Assembly: GCA_049700195.1 (NCBI GenBank)
Contig: JBNAVY010000036.1
Coordinates: 1-20,692 of the forward strand
Origin: JBNAVY01 sp049700195
Lineage (GTDB): Bacteria > Bacillota > Thermoanaerobacteria > Thermoanaerobacterales > Thermoanaerobacteraceae
Length of the DNA stretch: 20,692 nt
Direction of reading: 5' to 3'
Part shown: one piece after another, positions 15,829-20,692 of the stretch
Layout of the letters: each line of letters opens with the position of its first letter
Numbering within the stretch: the first letter of the stretch is position 1
Program-made: the position numbers and the translations under genes
Notes under the pieces: generated by a model
The model's database searches: none
Seen by the model: the letters and a program-made list of their open reading frames with translations, nothing else
What the model was told of the DNA's origin: nothing

Positions 15829-16344
15829 TTACTTATTATTGTAAATAGAATTATCTGTTATATTGTTAATATTTTTATTTAATACAACATTTTCTGTTTT
15901 AACATCACTTTTATACAATAAAAAAACACCAAAAATTATGATAATTATACTTACAATCTTTAAAGTATTAATAGGCTTGACTTCAATACCAAAAAGTCCA
16001 ATTTGATCTGCTATTGTTGCAGTTATTATCTGCCCTAGAATAATTAACACAAAAACTTGCAATGAACCAATCTGGGGGATCGACAGACTTACAAAAGCAA
16101 TTATAATAATTCCTAAAATGCCGGAAAGTGCATACCATTTAAATCCTTGTATAAGAGTAGGTCCTAAACCTATAGCAGGTGATTTATAAAGAATAAGTAT
16201 TAAAGGTGGAATTGCCTGGACTATTGAAAGCCATGCTATCATTCCTGCAACACCTATTGCTTTGCCACCAACACTGTTAACAATACCTTGAAATGAAACT
16301 AGCACACCGGCAAATAAAGCCATTAGAATTGAAAATATGTACAT
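15829..16344 (-). CDS. DMT-superfamily transporter, YdcZ/DUF606 type
   Basis: Membrane protein of 171 residues with about five spans (roughly 4-24, 33-53, 68-90, 92-112, 128-145) and a short hydrophilic C-terminal tail. The GVLVSFQGIVNSVGGKAIG N-terminus and the GLFGIEVKPINTLKIVSIIIIIFGV C-terminal span are typical of the YdcZ family (PF04657-like), five-span half-units that probably act as dimers. The substrate is unknown. GGAAGGAG precedes the ATG. It is the first gene of the operon with the ROK kinase and tag, so a sugar or sugar-derived substrate is conceivable. Confidence 0.8.
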   Translation of the reverse strand: MYIFSILMALFAGVLVSFQGIVNSVGGKAIGVAGMIAWLSIVQAIPPLILILYKSPAIGLGPTLIQGFKWYALSGILGIIIIAFVSLSIPQIGSLQVFVLIILGQIITATIADQIGLFGIEVKPINTLKIVSIIIIIFGVFLLYKSDVKTENVVLNKNINNITDNSIYNNK

Positions 16345-16390
16345 TTATTTTCTCCTTCCTGTATTATTTTATATAAATGCAATTTTAAAT

Positions 16391-16427
16391 ATAGTATTGC
16401 TCAAAATTTATATAAAGTCAATACTAT
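16391..16427 (-). promoter_or_regulatory. ydcZ operon promoter within a dyad operator
   Basis: On the minus strand TTGACT (16416-16421), 17-nt spacer, AATACT (16393-16398). A perfect 9-bp inverted repeat (ATAGTATTG at 16391-16399, CAATACTAT at 16419-16427) overlaps both hexamers, as an operator would. No candidate regulator is adjacent. Confidence 0.6.
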
Positions 16428-16491
16428 CAAAAATGATTGTAAGAACTTTTATCTTTCTAAAAAAATTTTATCATGATATAATATGAGTCAT

Positions 16492-16515
16492 AAAAAAAAT
16501 GCCTTAAAAGGCATT
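16492..16515 (-). terminator. Terminator of the tusA-yedE-dsrEFH-gcvH operon
   Basis: On the minus strand AATGCC, loop TTTTAA, GGCATT, then a run of U residues (A-run at 16492-16499 on the plus strand), 5 nt after the gcvH stop. Confidence 0.9.
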
Positions 16516-16520
16516 ATAGA

Positions 16521-16901
16521 TTATTCATTAACTAAAAATTCTTTATATTGTTCATCTGTTAACAATTCATCAATCTGACTTTTATTTTTGATTTCAACAG
16601 CAACTAGCCAATTTTCATATGGTTCTTCATTTACTATCACTGGATTTTCCGAAACAATTTTATTTACATTTAAAATCTTACCATCCACAGGCATATAAAT
16701 ATCAGATGCAGCTTTAGCTGATTCAACAACGCCAAGAACATCTCCCGCTATAAAATCATCACCTATTGCTGGTAAATCAATAAATTCTATATCACCAACA
16801 GAATCCTGAGCATAATCAGTTATACCTATATAACCTGTGTCACCATCTAATCTTAGCCAAACGTGATCTTTAGAATAATAAATGCCTTTTTCTATCCTCA
16901 T
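16521..16901 (-). CDS. gcvH: GcvH-like lipoyl carrier (H) protein in a sulfur operon
   Basis: Lipoyl-domain protein of 126 residues, normal H-protein length. The lipoylation lysine is K63 in VVESAKAASDIYMP, with HVWLRLDGDTGYIGITDYAQDSVGDIEFIDLP near 13-44 and NEEPYENWL near 94-102 as in GcvH. Classic H proteins shuttle the aminomethyl group in glycine cleavage, but no P, T or L protein gene is in the window. It is the last gene of an operon of sulfur-carrier proteins, which recalls the LbpA lipoate-binding proteins of sulfur-oxidising sHdr systems. A role in sulfur transfer is inferred; ordinary GcvH function cannot be excluded. Confidence 0.9.
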   Translation of the reverse strand: MRIEKGIYYSKDHVWLRLDGDTGYIGITDYAQDSVGDIEFIDLPAIGDDFIAGDVLGVVESAKAASDIYMPVDGKILNVNKIVSENPVIVNEEPYENWLVAVEIKNKSQIDELLTDEQYKEFLVNE

Positions 16902-16931
16902 AAAGCAACCTCCTAAATTTTTAATATTATT

Positions 16932-17210
16932 TCATGAAATAATTTTATCCTCTGTTTCTATTAATTCTGCCCAGCCTTCATAATCTAAAAGTGGTATCAT
17001 ACTCTCATTCTCACTTAATCCTCTTGCATTAAAATCCTCTTTTAGTGCAAATAATCTAACATCTTTATTAACTATATCTTTTATTTTGTTGTCTATGGCA
17101 AATATAACACCATCCTGAATAAGCATTACTTTATCATCCGGTAAAGCTAGTTTTAGTAAAAATTCTGAAATCTTATCTTTTGGACTTTTTTTAATTATTA
17201 TTAAAGCCAT
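16932..17210 (-). CDS. DsrH/TusB-like sulfur relay subunit
   Basis: Small cytoplasmic protein of 92 residues of the DsrH/TusB family. The pattern MLIQDGVIFAIDN near residues 29-41, LFALKEDFNARGLS near 53-66 and LLDYEGWAELIE near 74-85 is characteristic. It contains no cysteine, so unlike Allochromatium DsrH it cannot itself carry a persulfide and is probably structural within a DsrEFH-type complex. It lies 11 nt after the dsrF-like gene with AGGAGGGTGA as ribosome site, and 30 nt before gcvH. Confidence 0.82.
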   Translation of the reverse strand: MALIIIKKSPKDKISEFLLKLALPDDKVMLIQDGVIFAIDNKIKDIVNKDVRLFALKEDFNARGLSENESMIPLLDYEGWAELIETEDKIIS

Positions 17211-17221
17211 ATTTCACCCTC

Positions 17222-17581
17222 CTAAAAAAATATTACTTTATCAAAATCGTGGACAAAGTCAGGAACATTTGTTTCCTCTATAATCTTTAAATTCCAATGA
17301 GGATCGACATCTTCATCATTTATATTATATTTTTTAATATCTTCTTTTATAGCATAAACATCAGTACCATACTTTTCTATATATTTAAATGTTATGGATA
17401 AAGGCAAACATCCTATTAATTCAGGATTACATTGTTTTTTAACAGCTAACGATGCATCATTAATAAAAAGTACACTTGGTTTTATTTCTTCTCCATACAT
17501 ACCAAAAGCACTGCGTAAAGCCTCATTTATCCATATACTGCCTACAGGTGAATTGTATACTGCAAACAAAACTTTTTTCAT
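17222..17581 (-). CDS. DsrF/TusC-like sulfur relay subunit
   Basis: Protein of 119 residues of the DsrE/DsrF fold. MKKVLFAVYNSPVGSIWINEALRSAFGM at 1-28 and SVLFINDASLAV near 36-47 match the DsrF/TusC pattern (P-x-GS near residue 12-15, then the alpha/beta core). Two cysteines, C51 and C58, are present; no catalytic role can be inferred for them. It is followed 11 nt later by the dsrH-like gene. With its neighbours it completes a DsrE-F-H set in the order known from TusDCB and DsrEFH. Confidence 0.82.
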   Translation of the reverse strand: MKKVLFAVYNSPVGSIWINEALRSAFGMYGEEIKPSVLFINDASLAVKKQCNPELIGCLPLSITFKYIEKYGTDVYAIKEDIKKYNINDEDVDPHWNLKIIEETNVPDFVHDFDKVIFF

Positions 17582-17593
17582 AAATCTCCCCTC

Positions 17594-17947
17594 CTATGGC
17601 AATAAATTAATATATTTGTCAGATTTGTATATTAGTGATGCCATTTCTGGTACCCCAGAAAAATCAGAATTGTCTATTTTCATATCTGCAGTAATTCCTC
17701 TATATTGTGCACAAAGACCGCATATATGAATTTCAACTCCTTTTTCAGCCAGTTCTTTAAATTTTTCTGGAATATTTCTATCTGTTCTCATAGGTCTAAC
17801 AAGTTTGTTAGCTGCTAAAACAGCATCTGCAAATAAAAATATTGAAACTTTATGTCCTTTTTTAAGTAAAGCTTCAGCAAGGTGTATTGACGTATCCATA
17901 TCCTCATTTGTATAAGGCGGAACATTTAATTGTATTCCAATATGCAT
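17594..17947 (-). CDS. DsrE/TusD-like persulfide carrier
   Basis: Protein of 117 residues of the DsrE/F family. An alpha/beta core (IGIQLNVPP..., GHKVSIFLFADAV near 31-43) is followed by EIHICGLCAQYRGI, with C76 and C79. C79 before A-x-x-RG matches the position of the persulfide-bearing cysteine of DsrE/TusD proteins. It would accept sulfur from, or pass it to, a TusA carrier (family knowledge). The ATG at 17947 follows AGGAGG by 7 nt. A hairpin lies between it and the upstream transporter gene, so its level may be reduced relative to tusA and yedE. Confidence 0.87.
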   Translation of the reverse strand: MHIGIQLNVPPYTNEDMDTSIHLAEALLKKGHKVSIFLFADAVLAANKLVRPMRTDRNIPEKFKELAEKGVEIHICGLCAQYRGITADMKIDNSDFSGVPEMASLIYKSDKYINLLP

Positions 17948-17971
17948 ATGAAATCCTCCTTTAAAATTTTA

Positions 17972-18008
17972 TAAAAAGTAGAAAGGGTACAAGACCCTTT
18001 GAACTACT
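17972..18008 (-). terminator. Internal terminator/attenuator between yedE and dsrE
   Basis: On the minus strand AGTAG (18004-18008), a 3-nt bulge, AAAGGGT/ACCCTTT (17982-18000) with a 5-nt loop, and CTACT pair into a 12-bp stem, followed by U residues. It includes the yedE stop codon. Likely partial, since dsrE has a good ribosome site but no clear new promoter. Confidence 0.65.
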
Positions 18009-19020
18009 TCCTTTCAAATATATACCATACCATAAACCAGTTTCCTAAAACTGCAAATATGGTAAACAATATAGAGCTTATTGCCAAATGCGGAAGTCCG
18101 GATAAAATATGCCCTATATTACAACCACCAGCAACTCCAGCCCCAATACCCATTAAAATTCCACCTAATGCAACTTGAGCAAAAGTTTTTGGATCTTTTG
18201 GGGCTCTAAATCTAAATTCTTTTGCTAAAATAGCAGCTATAAAAGCACCTATTATTATGCCGGCTATCTCCATACCCATCCAATTATACGGCAGTGGCTT
18301 TGTTACATCTAGATTTGCAGTCGTGGTTCTGAATAAATTAACCCAACCTCCTGTAATTCCTAAAGCATAAGTTTTTTGTGATATATAACCGATTATTCCA
18401 ACAAGTCCAAGAGCTATACCACCTGTTATCCAGTTTAATCCAGAAACTTTTCTTTCTGTTGTCTTCCAGGTTACTATTATTATAAATAAAATTATGGCAA
18501 ACAATAATGCTATTATCCATGGATTTATATTGAACCAGTTTGCAATAGTTAAATTAACTGCACCATCTTTTGCTGCATAATAATTACCCGGGTTATTTGT
18601 GGTAGTAATAGGTTGACCAAGCCACTTATTTACAAAGGTTAAAGGGCCACCCCTTACTGCAGAAGCAGAAAATCCAAAAAATATTGCTGCTACAAAAGAT
18701 GTAATATATCCTTCTCCTATTCTATAAGTTATCCCACTAGCACATCCGCCCGCCAAAACCATGCCAATACCGAACATAAAACCTCCAATTATTTGTGCAA
18801 GTGGTATTAAAGCAATAGGATGTAATGTGATCCATCCCATCTGTGCAGCAAGTTGGAATCCGATAGTTTCTACAAGTATTGCAAGCAAAGCTAATTTCAT
18901 AATATAATTATCTTTAATCATTTTTACATCTCTTATTGCAGAGTTAAAGCAAATTCTTCCTCTTTGCAATACAATTCCAAATAGTATTCCAACTAATAAG
19001 CCTTGCAAAATATCACTCAT
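18004..19020 (-). CDS. YeeE/YedE family (TsuA-like) sulfur-compound transporter
   Basis: Membrane protein of 338 residues with roughly nine spans and an internal duplication typical of the family. Three conserved cysteines sit in the expected motifs: C24 (GRICFNSAIRD), C93 (VLAGGCASG) and C300 (GVAGGCNIGH), spaced almost as in the thiosulfate importer TsuA of Spirochaeta thermophila (C22, C91, C293), where they contact thiosulfate. Related YedE/FdhT proteins are tied to selenium metabolism, so the substrate (thiosulfate, another sulfur species or a selenium compound) is open. The gene follows a tusA by 20 nt, the same pairing as yeeE-yeeD (tsuA-tsuB), and leads into dsrEFH-gcvH. Confidence 0.88.
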   Translation of the reverse strand: MSDILQGLLVGILFGIVLQRGRICFNSAIRDVKMIKDNYIMKLALLAILVETIGFQLAAQMGWITLHPIALIPLAQIIGGFMFGIGMVLAGGCASGITYRIGEGYITSFVAAIFFGFSASAVRGGPLTFVNKWLGQPITTTNNPGNYYAAKDGAVNLTIANWFNINPWIIALLFAIILFIIIVTWKTTERKVSGLNWITGGIALGLVGIIGYISQKTYALGITGGWVNLFRTTTANLDVTKPLPYNWMGMEIAGIIIGAFIAAILAKEFRFRAPKDPKTFAQVALGGILMGIGAGVAGGCNIGHILSGLPHLAISSILFTIFAVLGNWFMVWYIFERK

Positions 19021-19040
19021 AATTCTTCCTCCCTTTCATT

Positions 19041-19283
19041 TTATACTTTCTTAATGAGAATTCTCCACTCACTTGCGCCTATTTCCTCTATAGTAATGAC
19101 TTCTCCTCCTACATCTTTTATACCTGTCGGTATTCTTTCTTTTGACAGAGCATAATCAACCAAAACTTCTAAAGTTTCACCAGGATTCATTTCTTTTAAC
19201 TTTCTTCTTGTATCTACATCAGGTACAGGACAAACTTCACCTCTCTCATCTAAACTATATGTCGGCTTAATATCATTTGACAT
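19041..19283 (-). CDS. TusA/TsuB-like sulfurtransferase carrier
   Basis: Small cytoplasmic persulfide carrier of 80 residues. The family CPxP motif is C18-P-V-P21 in LDERGEVCPVPDV; the rest (LKEMNPGETLEVLVDY, then SEWRILIKK) is the two-layer TusA fold. The VDYALSKERIP stretch resembles the TusA copies paired with YeeE transporters. It is the first gene of the operon (AAGGAGG precedes the ATG) and is divergent from lysR. Expected role: accepting sulfur at the cytoplasmic face of the transporter and passing it to DsrE (inference). Confidence 0.9.
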   Translation of the reverse strand: MSNDIKPTYSLDERGEVCPVPDVDTRRKLKEMNPGETLEVLVDYALSKERIPTGIKDVGGEVITIEEIGASEWRILIKKV

Positions 19284-19335
19284 TTTAATTCCTCCTTATA
19301 CTTATTTTTTGTTAATTTTTTAACTTTCTAATTAT

Positions 19336-19364
19336 ATTATACTATAAAACTTTCTATTATTATC
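19336..19364 (-). promoter_or_regulatory. Promoter of the sulfur operon (weak -35)
   Basis: On the minus strand TATAAT (19336-19341) has only GATAAT (19359-19364) at the -35 position, 17 nt away. A strong -10 with a poor -35 fits activation by the divergent LysR-type protein. The -10 lies in a 13-bp box (19336-19348) repeated in inverted orientation at 19407-19419. Confidence 0.5.
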
Positions 19365-19390
19365 ATTCTCTTTTCTTATATAATATAATT

Positions 19391-19419
19391 TTTACTTATA
19401 ACAAACTTTATAGTATAAT
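19391..19419 (+). promoter_or_regulatory. lysR-tusA promoter
   Basis: TTTACT (19391-19396), 17-nt spacer, TATAAT (19414-19419). Start near 19426, about 47 nt before the lysR ATG. Arms TTATAAC (19396-19402) and GTTATAA (19430-19436) flank the -10 and are a candidate LysR site. Confidence 0.6.
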
Positions 19420-19472
19420 TAAATTAAACGTTATAAACTGATATATCCTTAACAAATTAAAGGGGTGATTTC

Positions 19473-20366
19473 ATGCATATAAATAACTTGATAGCTTTTT
19501 ATAAAACAGTTTATTACAAAAGTATTTCATATGCTGCAAAAGAATTATACCTTTCACAGCCAGCTATAAGCCAGCAGATAAAAGCTTTAGAAAAAGATTT
19601 AGATACAATACTTCTAAAAAGAAGCAACAGAGGTGTAGAACCAACTGCAGCTGGTGAACTCGTTTACCAATATGCAGAAAATATTCTGAATATATATGAA
19701 AACATGATAAAAGATTTAGAATGCTTTAAAGATGACTGTTTTAACAGACTTTCTATTACATCCTGTCCAACTATCGGACAATATGCACTCCCATGCACTC
19801 TACATGAATTTAAAAAAAATCATAAAAATTTATTAGTTCATACAGAACATGATTTCACACAGAAAGTTATTTATAATGTAAAAGAAGGAAGTACTGATAT
19901 TGGATTTATTGAAGGATGTTATTCTGATGAATATATTAATTGTATACCTTTAGGAAAATATAAAATGCATTTTGTTGCAAGTAGTAACTTCCCAGAAAAA
20001 AATTTATCTAAAAATAAATTACTACATTATAACTTCTTCATAATACATAAGAATTGTAGTTTGAGAAAAATAATAGAAGAAACACTTCTAAACTACAGTA
20101 TAGATATTAAAAAATTAAAAATAGAAATGGAATCCCCATCAATTGAATCAATAAAATCCTCTGTTGCCGCAGGCCATGGGCTTTCTATACTACCTTATAT
20201 TTCTATAAAAAAAGAGTTATATACAAAAACCTTGTCTATAATAAATGTAGAAAACATTGATTTTACTTATAATTACTCACTCATCTATAATAAAAGGTTG
20301 AAAAAAACACCAAAGTATGATTTTATCGAATTTATAAAAAATAATGGCAAAGAATTTTTTTGCTGA
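19473..20366 (+). CDS. LysR-family transcriptional regulator
   Basis: Regulator of 297 residues. The N-terminal winged helix-turn-helix is plain: FYKTVYYKSISYAAKELYLSQPAISQQIKALEKDL near 9-43, then the PTAAGELVYQYA linker start. Residues about 90-290 form the effector-binding domain. The ATG at 19473 follows AAAGGGGTGAT. It is divergent from the tusA-yedE-dsrEFH-gcvH operon and probably controls it and itself; a sulfur or selenium metabolite would be the natural effector (inference from position). It is followed by, and probably co-transcribed with, a second tusA. Confidence 0.93.
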   Translation: MHINNLIAFYKTVYYKSISYAAKELYLSQPAISQQIKALEKDLDTILLKRSNRGVEPTAAGELVYQYAENILNIYENMIKDLECFKDDCFNRLSITSCPTIGQYALPCTLHEFKKNHKNLLVHTEHDFTQKVIYNVKEGSTDIGFIEGCYSDEYINCIPLGKYKMHFVASSNFPEKNLSKNKLLHYNFFIIHKNCSLRKIIEETLLNYSIDIKKLKIEMESPSIESIKSSVAAGHGLSILPYISIKKELYTKTLSIINVENIDFTYNYSLIYNKRLKKTPKYDFIEFIKNNGKEFFC

Positions 20367-20382
20367 ATATATGGTGATAAAA

Positions 20383-20601
20383 ATGATTTATGAAATTATG
20401 TGTATGGGCGAAATATGTCCTCTTCCACTTATAAAAGCAAAACATAAGCTTGAAGAAGCTTCCAAAGGTGATTTAATAAAAATAATTGTAGACCATAGAT
20501 GCACACTGGAAAGCATTGATAATTATTTTTCTAAACATGATTATATTATAGAAATTAAAGAAGTAATTCAAGGTGTATGGGAAATTTATATAAAAAAATA
20601 A
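20383..20601 (+). CDS. Second TusA-like sulfur carrier
   Basis: TusA-fold protein of 72 residues with the CPxP motif C12-P-L-P15 (GEICPLPLIKAKHKLEE), IIVDHRCTLESI near 36-47 and a GVWEIYIKK C-terminus. It is distinct from the operon's first TusA, having CPLP rather than CPVP. The frame is open from an ATG at 20344 inside lysR, but GGTGAT correctly precedes the ATG at 20383, and that start gives the normal TusA length. It starts 16 nt after the lysR stop, so the two are co-transcribed. Its last codons (Lys-Lys-stop) overlap the A-run of the opposing rRNA terminator. Confidence 0.87.
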   Translation: MIYEIMCMGEICPLPLIKAKHKLEEASKGDLIKIIVDHRCTLESIDNYFSKHDYIIEIKEVIQGVWEIYIKK

Positions 20602-20622
20602 CTCCCTCATATTTAGGAAGTC
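20592..20622 (-). terminator. Terminator of the rRNA operon
   Basis: On the minus strand GACTTCCT (20615-20622), loop of 7, AGGGAGTT (20600-20607) forms an 8-bp stem including two G-U pairs, followed by AUUUUUUU. On the plus strand the same stem has C/A mismatches, so it favours the rRNA direction. It begins about 25 nt after the 5S 3' end. Confidence 0.7.
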
Positions 20623-20646
20623 TAAAGGGGCTTTTATATAAAATTG

Positions 20647-20692
20647 TACCGGCAGCGACCTACTCTCCCGCGAAAGCAGTACCATCGGCGCT
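20647..20692 (-). rRNA. rrf: 5S ribosomal RNA, 3' part, cut by window end
   Basis: Read on the minus strand, the segment contains AGCGCCGATGGTACTGC followed by GGGAGAGTAGGTCGCTGCCGG, the conserved 3' third of bacterial 5S rRNA. The 5' two thirds lie beyond the window. The exact 3' end is placed to within a few bases. The rest of an rRNA operon is presumably further upstream on this strand. Confidence 0.92.

Noticed and set aside
15514..15882. Plus-strand frame of 122 codons opposite the ROK kinase
   Set aside because: Shadow of a clearly conserved gene on the other strand.
17394..17729. Plus-strand frame of 111 codons across the dsrE-dsrF junction
   Set aside because: Opposite two recognisable sulfur-relay genes; no independent start signal.
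20344..20382. Longer TusA reading frame starting within lysR
   Set aside because: No ribosome site there; ATG at 20383 has GGTGAT and gives the usual TusA length.
20473..20685. Minus-strand frame of 70 codons overlapping tusA and 5S rRNA
   Set aside because: It begins inside the 5S gene and crosses the rRNA terminator, so it is not a plausible protein gene.
1..20692. CRISPR arrays, insertion sequences, tRNA genes, attachment sites
   Set aside because: I looked on both strands and saw no regularly spaced repeats, transposase genes with terminal repeats, or tRNA-like cloverleaf sequences.

Overview
The window is AT-rich DNA from an anaerobic, endospore-forming Firmicute, most likely Clostridia. 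I cannot name the genus. The evidence is spmA/spmB, an AbrB-type regulator, a csfB (gin)-like sigma-G inhibitor, ricT, strong AGGAGG ribosome sites, frequent GTG/TTG starts and a gene order recalling the Bacillus subtilis csfB-yaaO-tmk-yaaQ-yaaR-holB-yaaT...yabB-yabC-abrB neighbourhood. There is no gene-free stretch over 300 bases; the longest gaps (16345-16520 and 19284-19472) hold promoters, a possible operator and a terminator. The first 80 bases hold nothing I can assign.

Layout. 81-1192 (-): spore maturation pair spmA-spmB. 1290-1619 (+): abrB with its own promoter, ending in a long palindrome shared with the convergent cation efflux gene. 1643-4211 (-): CDF transporter, rsmI and a trmN6/yabB-like methyltransferase. 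4291-5593 (+): free-standing arginine deiminase with promoter and terminator. 5661-7829 (+): exported phosphatase-fold domain fused to a multi-span membrane region, not characterised as far as I know. 7846-9139 (+): TauE/SafE exporter plus DUF1634 partner. 9168-13864 (-): housekeeping/sporulation cluster (yaaO-like decarboxylase, tmk, darA, yaaR, holB, ricT). 13929-14153 (-): csfB-like gene as a separate unit. 14289-16344 (-): YdcZ-type transporter, ROK kinase and DNA-3-methyladenine glycosylase I behind a promoter that lies within a 9-bp dyad. 16492-19283 (-): sulfur-relay operon tusA - yeeE/yedE (tsuA-like) - dsrE - dsrF - dsrH - gcvH. Divergent from it, 19391-20601 (+): lysR and a second tusA, running into the terminator of an rRNA operon whose 5S gene (-) is cut by the window end.

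The most notable system is the sulfur cluster. A three-cysteine YeeE-type importer is encoded with two TusA persulfide carriers, a full DsrE/DsrF/DsrH (TusD/C/B-like) set and a lipoyl-carrier H protein, and no glycine-cleavage P, T or L gene is in the window. The inferred model is import of a sulfur (possibly selenium) species, relay over TusA and DsrEFH cysteines, and use of the lipoyl arm of the H protein as a sulfur acceptor or carrier. The divergent LysR protein is the likely regulator.
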